Of a DNA stretch of 5,177 bases, positions 1 to 4,929 are shown piece after piece (within the stretch, counting starts at the first letter, position 1; the number at the start of each line of letters is the position of its first letter). The stretch lies in contig JAHLWJ010000333.1 of the NCBI GenBank assembly GCA_019057975.1, forward strand, positions 1-5,177, in the 5' to 3' direction. Made by a program: the position numbers and the translations under genes. This DNA comes from Promethearchaeota archaeon. GTDB taxonomy: Archaea > Asgardarchaeota > Lokiarchaeia > Sigynarchaeales > SOKP01. The notes beneath the pieces were generated by a model. That model was not told the origin of the DNA and did no database searches. It worked only from the letters and a program-made list of their open reading frames with translations.

Positions 1-63
1 AGGTTCAATCGCCTCTTCAGGTTCAATCGCCTCTTTAGGTTCAATCGCCTCTTTAGGTTCAAT
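1..63. repeat. 18-bp in-frame tandem repeat in the hflK tail
   Basis: Three full 18-bp units (1-18, 19-36, 37-54) and a half unit (55-63) of AGGTTCAATCGCCTCTTT; the first unit has one C for T change. On the minus strand each unit encodes I-E-P-(K/E)-E-A. The array may continue past the left edge. Because 18 is a multiple of 3, gain or loss of units would keep hflK in frame. Confidence 0.95.
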
Positions 64-1023
64 TCCTGTTAGTGGTAGAAACTGTAACAGATTGCCACCA
101 CCGGCTTGGGGATCGATAACGAACTTCTCGATATTGGCCAGGACTCGCTCTATTGTTTCTAGGTATAGTCTTTCCCGGGTCACCGCTGGCGCCTTTTGGT
201 ACTCTTCAAGAATCTTGAGGAACTTAGCAGTATCGCCCTCAGCACGCAGTACCTTTTCCTCCTTATAGGCTTCGGCGGCTTTTATCTCCTTTTCCGCATC
301 CCCTCTGGCCTTCGGCACCAGGTCCGCAGCATATCCTTCGGCCTCCCTGATAAGTCTGTCTTTATCCTCCAGGGCACGCACGACCTCGTGGAAGGCGTCC
401 TTCACCTCATCGGGAGGGTCTACCACCAGCAACTTGAGTTCAACCACATGCAGCCCGGTCTGGTAGTCATCCAGTAGCCTTTGCAAAAAGGATAGGGTGT
501 CGGCTTCCACCAAGGGCCGGCCCACGGTCATTGCATCATCGATAGTGGTTTTGCCGATAACACCCCTGAGGGCAACCTCGGTTGCTGAACGAAGAGCCAT
601 TTCGGGCGCTCTAACCTTAAACAGGAACTGCGAGGCGTCTTTCACCCTGTATTGCACCAGGACCTGGATATCGGCTATGTTTTCGTCGCCAGTAAGCATG
701 AGCGCTTCCACAAGCCTTCGCTCGTGTACCGCCGGCTGTCCCGGTACCACCACTGTCCTGAAGCCGATCTCGGCCCTCCTTATCTGAGCCATGTTGACTA
801 CATCAGCCCTTTGGATAGGCCAAGGAAGGTGATAATTTAGCCCTGGGCTCGTCTGTCCCACTTCCCGACCGAATTGCCGCACCACGCCCACTTCGCCGGG
901 CCCAACGACATATATTGGCGCTAAAAGCCATATCACCACCACGATCCCTACCACAATCCCAATTACTTTTCTTCGCCCCCATCTCCGCAAAATATCCAGG
1001 GGCTCGCCTCTTTGTCTAGTCAC
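1..1023 (-). CDS. hflK: FtsH protease regulator HflK (SPFH/band 7), 3' end outside window
   Basis: The frame is open for 341 codons from a GTG at 1021-1023 and runs off the left edge without a stop. Members of this family form a membrane complex with HflC that encloses and modulates the AAA protease FtsH. What is seen: a short basic N-terminus, one membrane segment at about residues 20-40, then a band-7 domain to about 210. It contains HflK-typical stretches (AEIGFR, MLTGDENIADIQ, VQYRV, ALRGVIGK). A charged helical region with EAEGYA and EAYKEEK follows, then TRERLYLETIERVL at about 282-295, a signature of HflK rather than HflC. The tail is a repeated IEPKEA unit. The start is supported by AAAAGGAGG at 1031-1039, 7 nt upstream. 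The long Gly-rich N-terminus of the E. coli protein is absent. hflC would be expected just beyond the left edge. Codon use is GC-richer than in the neighbouring genes. Confidence 0.95.
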   Translation of the reverse strand, partial: MTRQRGEPLDILRRWGRRKVIGIVVGIVVVIWLLAPIYVVGPGEVGVVRQFGREVGQTSPGLNYHLPWPIQRADVVNMAQIRRAEIGFRTVVVPGQPAVHERRLVEALMLTGDENIADIQVLVQYRVKDASQFLFKVRAPEMALRSATEVALRGVIGKTTIDDAMTVGRPLVEADTLSFLQRLLDDYQTGLHVVELKLLVVDPPDEVKDAFHEVVRALEDKDRLIREAEGYAADLVPKARGDAEKEIKAAEAYKEEKVLRAEGDTAKFLKILEEYQKAPAVTRERLYLETIERVLANIEKFVIDPQAGGGNLLQFLPLTGIEPKEAIEPKEAIEPEEAIEP

Positions 1024-1250
1024 TTTAGTACCTCCTTTTAGTTTTCTAGGTCTTTCCTAGTTTTTTTATTCAGTTGTGTTCTTTCTTTAAGTATTCCTCC
1101 TTTCATTATTTTTTTATCAAGGAACTAAAAAAAGATTTATTACAGTATTCTTTTATAACCTATTCTTAAACCTTTACCTCCCCTTTAGGCTTTTTATACC
1201 TTCTCTTCTCCTACCCTCTCCACTCCAACCCATAGCCCTATATAAAGAGT
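1024..1250. other. Gene-free leader of hflK / 3' side of recombinase
   Basis: AT-rich spacer between two minus-strand genes. It holds the hflK ribosome-binding site (1031-1039). It also has a small hairpin, CTAGG-TCTTT-CCTAG (1046-1060), followed by seven T on the plus strand; in the hflK transcript this hairpin would sit just upstream of the ribosome site. A pyrimidine-only run with few interruptions lies at about 1199-1231, which is purine-rich on the minus strand. I see no convincing sigma-A promoter for hflK and no strong terminator for the recombinase. Two tiny minus-strand frames (1174-1233 and 1038-1106) are not convincing genes. Confidence 0.6.
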
Positions 1251-1892
1251 CTATATATCCTCTTTTAAGGATTTTATTTGCTCTTCTAAGGCATTTATCC
1301 TATCTTTTATGTTTTTATCCTTAGAATCCCTTTTGTTATAATATGCTTCCAGCCCTTCCTTTATGTCCGTATTATCCATATAACAATAAATTTCAGTTGT
1401 ATTAATATTTCTATGGCCTAATATCTTTCGAAGTCTTATAAGGTCATGATTGCTATCCTTGTAAAACTTCAAAGCAAACGAGTGCCTCAATGTATGCAAT
1501 CCTATTTTCTCATTAATACCCGCCCTTTTTGCATAGCGCCTTATCATGTTATATAGGTAGATCCTATCAAGTTTACCTCCTTTTAATGTGCAAAAGAAAT
1601 ATTTACCTTTAGGCCTGGCTTCTTTATATCTTTTTAATAGTTCAGCTGTATATTCTGAAAACAATAAATTCCTATCTACATCATACTTACCATTCTTTAT
1701 AATAGCTTCCCTATTAGATATGTTTATGTTTCCTGGTTTAAGATTAATTATATCAGATACCCTGGCGCCACTATCCCAAATAAATGAAAGTACTGCCTTA
1801 TTTCTTAGGCCTGTAGGTACATTCTTATTAGGCTGGTCTATAAGCTTTTTTACCTCTTCAACTGTTAATGTTACTGGAATTACTCTTCTCAT
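1251..1892 (-). CDS. Small tyrosine recombinase/integrase (catalytic domain only)
   Basis: A 213-residue Xer/phage-integrase family protein that would cut and rejoin DNA through a phosphotyrosine. The catalytic set is complete: R44 (GARVSD), a basic beta-hairpin lysine (K66 or K69), H133-x-x-R136 (HTLRHS), H160 (LGHRN) and nucleophile Y169 (TTEIYC). The H160 to Y169 spacing of 9 equals that of XerD. The N-terminal SAM-like core-binding domain of typical 300-residue XerC/D is missing, so this is a short form that starts almost directly with the catalytic domain. Residues 192-213 are charged and look like a short coiled coil. The ATG is backed by AGGAGG 6-7 nt upstream (about 1899-1904). A 68-bp palindromic element ends 34 bp upstream, so its promoter must lie in that element or beyond DUF2284. 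A broken relative lies at 2731-3084. Host Xer function is less likely than a mobile-element role. Confidence 0.9.
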   Translation of the reverse strand: MRRVIPVTLTVEEVKKLIDQPNKNVPTGLRNKAVLSFIWDSGARVSDIINLKPGNINISNREAIIKNGKYDVDRNLLFSEYTAELLKRYKEARPKGKYFFCTLKGGKLDRIYLYNMIRRYAKRAGINEKIGLHTLRHSFALKFYKDSNHDLIRLRKILGHRNINTTEIYCYMDNTDIKEGLEAYYNKRDSKDKNIKDRINALEEQIKSLKEDI

Positions 1893-1926
1893 CTTAAACC
1901 TCCTACTTTAATAAACATATTTACTA

Positions 1927-1994
1927 TTAAGGGGGTAGTCGGTTAGCTCCACCTGTGGAGCGTGGGTCCCTAAAAACGCGACTACCCCCCTTAA
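1927..1994. mobile_element. 68-bp palindromic element (MITE-like) or structured recombination site
   Basis: The outer arms TTAAGGGGGTAGTCG (1927-1941) and its complement (1979-1994) pair over 15 bp with one extra C in the right arm. An inner perfect hairpin, GCTCCAC-CT-GTGGAGC, lies at 1946-1961, and a GGGTCCC palindrome at 1964-1970. The element begins and ends in TTAA, which could be part of the inverted repeat or a target duplication. The left half recurs at 2684-2709. The right end supplies the stop codon of the DUF2284 gene. It could be a miniature insertion element, a site used by the adjacent recombinase, or a terminator between the two minus-strand genes. No T-run follows the stem, which argues against a simple intrinsic terminator. 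Confidence 0.65.
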
Positions 1995-2659
1995 TTTATA
2001 AAAATAATTCCCACAGAAATAGCACATTTTATTGAATCGGGGTCTGCATATTTTGACGTAATTGGATATATATCCCATCCAATTTTAGTTACTAAATTAT
2101 AAACATCTATACCTACTCCTTCCATTGAAGGTCTTGCCTTTAACGGAAATCTGCATCTACCACTGTCCAAAACCTGGCAAAAAAGCCCAGAGCATAATAC
2201 AGTTTTACACCCACCTGCAGAAAAACCCACTGCGAAGTAATATCCATCATTAAAAGCTACCGATTCCACAGCACTTACTATATTATGAATCTTTCTTTGG
2301 TGTTTTTCGTGCCCCTTTAACCATTTTTTCTGATCCACAAAATCTTCCAGCCGTGGAACATCATATTTTACTACCACTGCCCATTTGTATTTCTTCATGG
2401 TTTTTCTCATAATCTCCACATCAGGAGTACAAGGAGGACAGTTGGGAGAACTCCCGTAAAGATAGCATCTTGGAATTTCACATTTGATTCTTACTCTTTC
2501 ATCAAACCTTATCCATTTTGCAGGTATAATTCTGCCATCTGTAGCTCCAACTTCTCTGGCAAAAGCTAAATAATTCTGTAAGTCTTTCTTTAAAGTAACT
2601 GAAGACTTTCTTTTGAGGTCTGTTATTTTTCTTGCCTTCAAATTTTGTTCCCATTTCAT
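1991..2659 (-). CDS. DUF2284 cysteine-rich putative metal-binding protein
   Basis: A 222-residue soluble protein matching the DUF2284 (COG5423-like, predicted metal-binding) pattern. Two cysteine groups are visible: C60-x4-C65-x8-C74-x2-C77 (KCEIPRCYLYGSSPNCPPC), and C151-x4-C156-x4-C161-x7-C169 around GGCKTVLCSGLFCQ, followed by RCRFPLKARPSMEGVGIDVY, a strong family hallmark. C212 is extra. Such spacing suggests iron-sulfur or zinc sites. No enzymatic activity is established for the family as far as I know, and I give none. The core starts near residue 26; the 25 residues before it are basic and not typical. No Shine-Dalgarno precedes the ATG at 2657-2659, and the next in-frame ATG (residue 84) is too late, so the start is uncertain. 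A repeat copy lies 25 bp upstream and may have displaced the original leader. The stop overlaps the downstream palindrome. Confidence 0.85.
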   Translation of the reverse strand: MKWEQNLKARKITDLKRKSSVTLKKDLQNYLAFAREVGATDGRIIPAKWIRFDERVRIKCEIPRCYLYGSSPNCPPCTPDVEIMRKTMKKYKWAVVVKYDVPRLEDFVDQKKWLKGHEKHQRKIHNIVSAVESVAFNDGYYFAVGFSAGGCKTVLCSGLFCQVLDSGRCRFPLKARPSMEGVGIDVYNLVTKIGWDIYPITSKYADPDSIKCAISVGIIFIN

Positions 2660-2674
2660 AATGATAAATATAAC

Positions 2675-2812
2675 TTATTTTCTAAGGGGGTAGCCGGTTA
2701 GCTTCACCTCACGTTCCTTGTCAGTATAGATTAGTTCGTATTCCTTCTTGGTATCAAAGAGGCTGGCCTTGTAGTCCTCCGGCAAGGGCTTGCCTTTACT
2801 GCGGTCCCGTCC
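2675..2812 (-). pseudogene. Fragment resembling N-terminus of an adenine-specific DNA methyltransferase
   Basis: In the minus-strand frame that ends with TAA at 2675-2677, the translation contains KPLPEDYKASLFDTKKEYE followed by LIYTDKERE, then reads into the repeat as VKLTGYPLRK. There is no start codon, and the frame closes at a stop near 2837-2839. From memory, the KKEYELIY-DKERE stretch is like the N-terminal segment of Mod-type site-specific adenine methyltransferases, upstream of their catalytic motifs; none of those motifs is present here. It uses GC-richer codons than the surrounding DNA. The end of the similarity coincides with the repeat at 2684-2709, so the parent gene was probably cut there. 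The alternative is that it is simply the frameshifted tail of the recombinase remnant. Confidence 0.4.
2684..2709. repeat. Second, one-ended copy of the palindrome's left end
   Basis: 26 bp matching 1929-1954 with 2 differences (T/C at the TAGYCGG position and C/T near the end), same orientation. It starts AAGGGGGTAGCCGGTTAGC. The inner hairpin and right arm seen at 1927-1994 are absent here; the sequence instead continues into the methyltransferase-like fragment. With the first copy it brackets the DUF2284 gene. Confidence 0.85.
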
Positions 2813-3084
2813 ATGTAATCGTAAATGGTAGTGGTATTAATATTCTTATGACCTAAAATTCGCTGCAAACTTACAAGGTCGTGGTCGCTATTCTTATAAA
2901 AATTGAGTGCAAAACTATGCCTAAGAATATGGCAACCGACACGCTTAGTAATGCCAGCACGTTTTAATTCTTCTTTTAAATCTTGGTAATTTTTTTCAGT
3001 TTGATTTATTGCATTGCAGCCAGATAGAATTAATATTAAAAATGTTAAAGTCAAAAGAAAAATTATTATTTTTAAAACCTTCAT
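2731..3084 (-). pseudogene. Chimera: lipoprotein signal peptide joined to C-terminal half of a tyrosine recombinase
   Basis: The frame encodes 117 residues. The start at 3082-3084 (MKVLK) is chosen because GGAGG at 3093-3097 sits 8 nt upstream; an ATG at 3097-3099 overlaps that site. Residues 1-23 form a lipoprotein signal peptide with lipobox L20-S21-G22-C23. From about residue 36-41 the sequence becomes a recombinase: H52-x-x-R55 (HILRHSFA), H79 (LGHKN) and Y88 (TTTIYDY). It shares about 30 of 42 residues with the same region of the recombinase at 1251-1892. Its catalytic arginine region and beta-hairpin are missing, so it cannot be an active recombinase. After YDYMDG the frame becomes low-complexity nonsense (CRRTTRP) that overlaps the methyltransferase-like fragment in another frame. 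It may be a translated junction protein, but is more likely debris from a deletion or recombination. Confidence 0.8.
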
Positions 3085-3221
3085 TTTATAAACCTCCATT
3101 GATAATTTTAAATATAAATATTATTAAAGCAAATATTTTTATAAAAATATATTTAGGCAAAAATTCATTAGCTTGTTCAAGATTTACTATTATTACTTTC
3201 ATTAGTTGCCGAGTTATAAAT

Positions 3222-3296
3222 TAAAAACACTTAAAAGATTTGTTTATAGTTGCAATAATGAAATATTAAAAATTACTAAAAATCATTAAAAAGTAC
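3222..3296. other. Phased A-tracts, probable curved DNA
   Basis: Runs of four or five A start at 3223, 3233, 3268, 3278 and 3288. The last three units (TAAAAATTAC, TAAAAATCAT, TAAAAAGTAC) repeat with exactly 10-bp spacing, one helical turn. A-tracts in helical phase are known to bend DNA; such bends often lie near promoters or recombination sites. Confidence 0.5.
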
Positions 3297-3334
3297 TATA
3301 TATGAAATTGTATCTTTTATATTATTTTTATATT

Positions 3335-3394
3335 AAAATAATATCTATAAGCCAGTTATTCAATGAGTTTTACAAAAATAATATCTATAATCCA
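3335..3394. repeat. 20-bp direct repeat, 40 bp apart
   Basis: AAAATAATATCTATAAGCCA at 3335-3354 recurs at 3375-3394 with a single change (G to T). The centres are 40 bp apart, close to four helical turns. The 20 bp between and after the copies are only faintly alike. It could be a pair of protein-binding sites or a decayed tandem duplication. Confidence 0.6.
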
Positions 3395-3460
3395 AAATCA
3401 ATAGAATTTATTATTAAAAAAAGTTAATATTGAATATATAAGTGACTGGCCATAGCGGAT

Positions 3461-3484
3461 GAAGTCCAAACCAGGATTATTAAT
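3461..3484. repeat. 24-bp repeat, copy 1 (3' side of the membrane-rhodanese gene)
   Basis: Matches 4803-4826 at 22 of 24 positions around the core CAAACCAGGATTATT, same orientation. Similarity extends weakly about 6-10 bp to the left, mostly as transitions. The two copies bracket the gene at 3524-4501 at a distance of 1342 bp. Confidence 0.75.
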
Positions 3485-3515
3485 ATAGATGGGGAATTTT
3501 TTTACCCATTATTAA
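3480..3515 (-). terminator. Weak inverted repeat after the membrane-rhodanese gene
   Basis: On the minus strand TTAATA-ATGGG pairs with CCCAT-TATTAA around an A-rich 11-nt loop, with a 3-nt bulge. It starts 9 bp past the stop codon. The stem is short and no clean T-run follows, so it is at best a weak terminator. Confidence 0.25.
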
Positions 3516-3523
3516 ATATTTAT

Positions 3524-4501
3524 TTAAGATGTATTTCCTTCAGAAATTGGATATCCTTTTTCTCCCCACTCAATAATACCACCACCAGTCATATCATAAA
3601 CTTCTTTAAAACCATGTTCTACAAGAATATTAGCTGCGTTTCCACTTCTACTGCAACTTGAGCCATCGCAATAAACAATTATAGATTTACCCTTTGGTAA
3701 TTCATTTAGCCTATCTTTAATCTGTGAAACAGGGATAAGTTTAGCTCCTTTAATATGAACTTTCTGGTACTCTTCTAAACTTCTTACATCTAAAAATATA
3801 TAATCTTTATTACTATTATAAGCTTCAAATGCTTCATCTACAGAAATTGGAATAATCTTTGATATCTCTTCATCTTCTACAATTACCTCTTCTTTGGTCT
3901 CCACTAAAGATTGGTCAATAGTTTCTCTTTTTAAAGCTTTAAAGTTTACATATAAAGAAAATAAAATTAGTATAATGCCAAAAACTATTAATATGTATAT
4001 TAAAATTTCAAATAATTTTATTTTTTTAGACTTTGGTAACTTCTCTTTAATTATTTTTTCTAAAGACCAGATTTCTTTTACTTCCAGAGTTATTACAATA
4101 TTTAGTATAAACAGTATGAAAAGAAATATTAAATGAAACTTATTAAAAGACAAGTCTATAAAGCTTCCAAAACACCCGCAGGACAAATCTTCTTTATATC
4201 TTATAGCATAAAAAGTAACCCATGAAAAAAGTAAAATTAAAAGATTAGTATGAATGGCAGCAAATCTTATAAATAATCCAGTTAAGAGTAATAATCCTAA
4301 TACAATCTCAACTAGGGGGATTATATAGGAGAGTAAATTTGATATCAGAGGATTAAAAAGGTCCAGTGCTATTAGAGCAGACTTAAATGTTGGAATATCA
4401 ATTATCTTTAAAATTCCTGAAATAAAAAATACTAATCCAACAAATATCCTAATGGATGGATTATAATACTTTAAAAAGTTATCTTTTAGCTTACTTCTCA
4501 T
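3524..4501 (-). CDS. MauE/DoxX-like membrane protein fused to a rhodanese domain
   Basis: 325 residues. Residues 1-185 are a MauE/DoxX-like membrane domain with five hydrophobic segments (about 15-33, 55-77, 83-100, 123-140, 163-185) and the motif C108-G-C110-F-G in the loop after segment 3. CGCFG is characteristic of MauE-type proteins, which are linked to disulfide and electron transfer reactions outside the cytoplasm. Residues about 213-321 are a rhodanese: FLDVRSLEEYQKVHIKGA, active-site loop YCDGSSCSRS with C278 as likely sulfur carrier and a second cysteine C283, then the closing TGGGIIEWGEKGYPI. Basic residues lie at the N-terminus and between segments 4 and 5, so the positive-inside rule puts both CGCFG and the rhodanese outside the membrane. 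Inferred role: thiol/disulfide or sulfane-sulfur handling at the cell surface. The ribosome site is weak, with only AGATA before the ATG. TATATA at about 4508-4513 could be a -10. No operon partner is visible. Confidence 0.85.
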   Translation of the reverse strand: MRSKLKDNFLKYYNPSIRIFVGLVFFISGILKIIDIPTFKSALIALDLFNPLISNLLSYIIPLVEIVLGLLLLTGLFIRFAAIHTNLLILLFSWVTFYAIRYKEDLSCGCFGSFIDLSFNKFHLIFLFILFILNIVITLEVKEIWSLEKIIKEKLPKSKKIKLFEILIYILIVFGIILILFSLYVNFKALKRETIDQSLVETKEEVIVEDEEISKIIPISVDEAFEAYNSNKDYIFLDVRSLEEYQKVHIKGAKLIPVSQIKDRLNELPKGKSIIVYCDGSSCSRSGNAANILVEHGFKEVYDMTGGGIIEWGEKGYPISEGNTS

Positions 4502-4596
4502 TATCTGTATATATAAAACGTCTTGATTGTTTTAGTAAGCTCAATTATAAATGATTTTTTTAAAATTATCCTTCTATTTTCTCAAAAGGAAGGCCC

Positions 4597-4849
4597 ATGT
4601 GGACAAAGTTAGAACCAGTATTATTAGTTTTAATGGAAATATTTTCATACCGGAATTGAGTTTTTAAAAAAATATATAACCATTATTACTATCTCTTTTA
4701 TATTTTTCCCTTTTATCTATTACCATGAAGGATTCGTTTGGCTTGTACTTTTTAAACTGGGAGTAATATTGGTTTTGTCCCTCATCAGAAGGGGTAGTAG
4801 ACGAAGTTCAAACCAGGATTATTTATTTACAGATTCATTATATTCATGA
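4597..4849 (+). pseudogene. Frameshifted remnant of a small membrane protein
   Basis: An ATG at 4597 follows AAAGGAAGG and opens MWTKLEPVLLVLMEIF, but stops at 4657-4659. The frame one base ahead is open from 4634 to the TGA at 4847-4849 (71 codons). It reads as a convincing membrane segment pair (YITIITISFIFFPFIYY and FVWLVLFKLGVILVLSLI) followed by a basic tail RRGSRRSSNQDY. Joining the two frames between 4634 and 4656 would give a protein of roughly 80-85 residues. No family is recognised. It may be a pseudogene or a base error in the assembly. The 24-bp repeat copy 2 lies in its tail-coding part. It is the only coding-like sequence on the plus strand. Confidence 0.4.
4803..4826. repeat. 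24-bp repeat, copy 2 (5' side of the membrane-rhodanese gene)
   Basis: Direct repeat of 3461-3484 with two differences (C/T and A/T). In one plus-strand frame both copies read DEVQTRII, and two of the differences in and near the repeat are synonymous there (GAT/GAC, GTC/GTT). The shared sequence may therefore be a duplicated coding scrap rather than a binding site. Confidence 0.75.
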
Positions 4850-4894
4850 AATTAATAATACAATTTATAGTAATTTAAGATAAATTTTAACAAA

Positions 4895-4923
4895 TTGACA
4901 ATTTTTTTTCCTTTTGATAGATT
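4895..4923 (+). promoter_or_regulatory. Sigma-A type promoter with extended -10
   Basis: A perfect -35 TTGACA (4895-4900), a 17-bp spacer, and -10 TAGATT (4918-4923) preceded by TG at 4915-4916, giving the extended form TGnTAGATT. The spacer carries an eight-base T-run. Start of transcription is expected at about 4929-4931, exactly where the first inverted-repeat arm begins. Confidence 0.6.
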
Positions 4924-4929
4924 AGAACT

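Larger units (their letters stand above)
3100..3523. other. AT-rich gene-free region upstream of the chimeric gene
   Basis: About 420 bases with no credible gene on either strand. It holds an 18-bp perfect AT palindrome (3133-3150, ATATTTTTATAAAAATAT), phased A5 tracts (3222-3296), a 20-bp direct repeat at 40-bp spacing (3335-3394), a copy of the 24-bp repeat (3461-3484) and an imperfect inverted repeat (3480-3515). It probably includes the promoter of the lipoprotein signal-peptide gene on the minus strand, but I cannot pick one reliably in this composition. Confidence 0.6.

Noticed and set aside
1..63. CRISPR array
   Set aside because: Contiguous 18-bp units with no spacers, lying in frame within a coding gene.
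196..840. Plus-strand open frames at 196-477, 497-787 and 652-840
   Set aside because: They are antisense to hflK, which matches its family over the whole stretch; their translations look like mirror products with no family features.
1038..1106. 22-codon minus-strand frame directly before the hflK ribosome site
   Set aside because: No ribosome site of its own and a lysine-rich translation expected from A-rich leader sequence.
1174..1233. 19-codon minus-strand frame (MGWSGEGRRREG...)
   Set aside because: It simply translates the purine-rich tract and has no clear ribosome site.
1588..1911. Plus-strand frame with hydrophobic translation
   Set aside because: Antisense to the complete tyrosine recombinase; the hydrophobic look comes from the complement of Lys/Glu-rich codons.
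1927..1994. Integron attC site
   Set aside because: The arms lack the paired GTTRRRY/RYYYAAC core boxes in the right positions; GTTAGCT occurs on only one side inside the outer stem.
3097..3099. Upstream ATG as start of the chimeric gene
   Set aside because: It overlaps the GGAGG at 3093-3097; the ATG at 3082-3084 has correct spacing and begins a proper lipoprotein signal peptide.
3009..3224. Plus-strand 71-codon frame
   Set aside because: Overlaps the lipoprotein-recombinase chimera and AT-rich spacer; no ribosome site or family features.
3894..4136. Plus-strand 80-codon frame
   Set aside because: Antisense to the linker and membrane segments of the MauE/DoxX-rhodanese gene.
4790..4826. 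tRNA T-arm (AGTTCAAACC)
   Set aside because: The bases flanking the TTCAAAC loop do not form a T-stem and no acceptor, D or anticodon arms are present.
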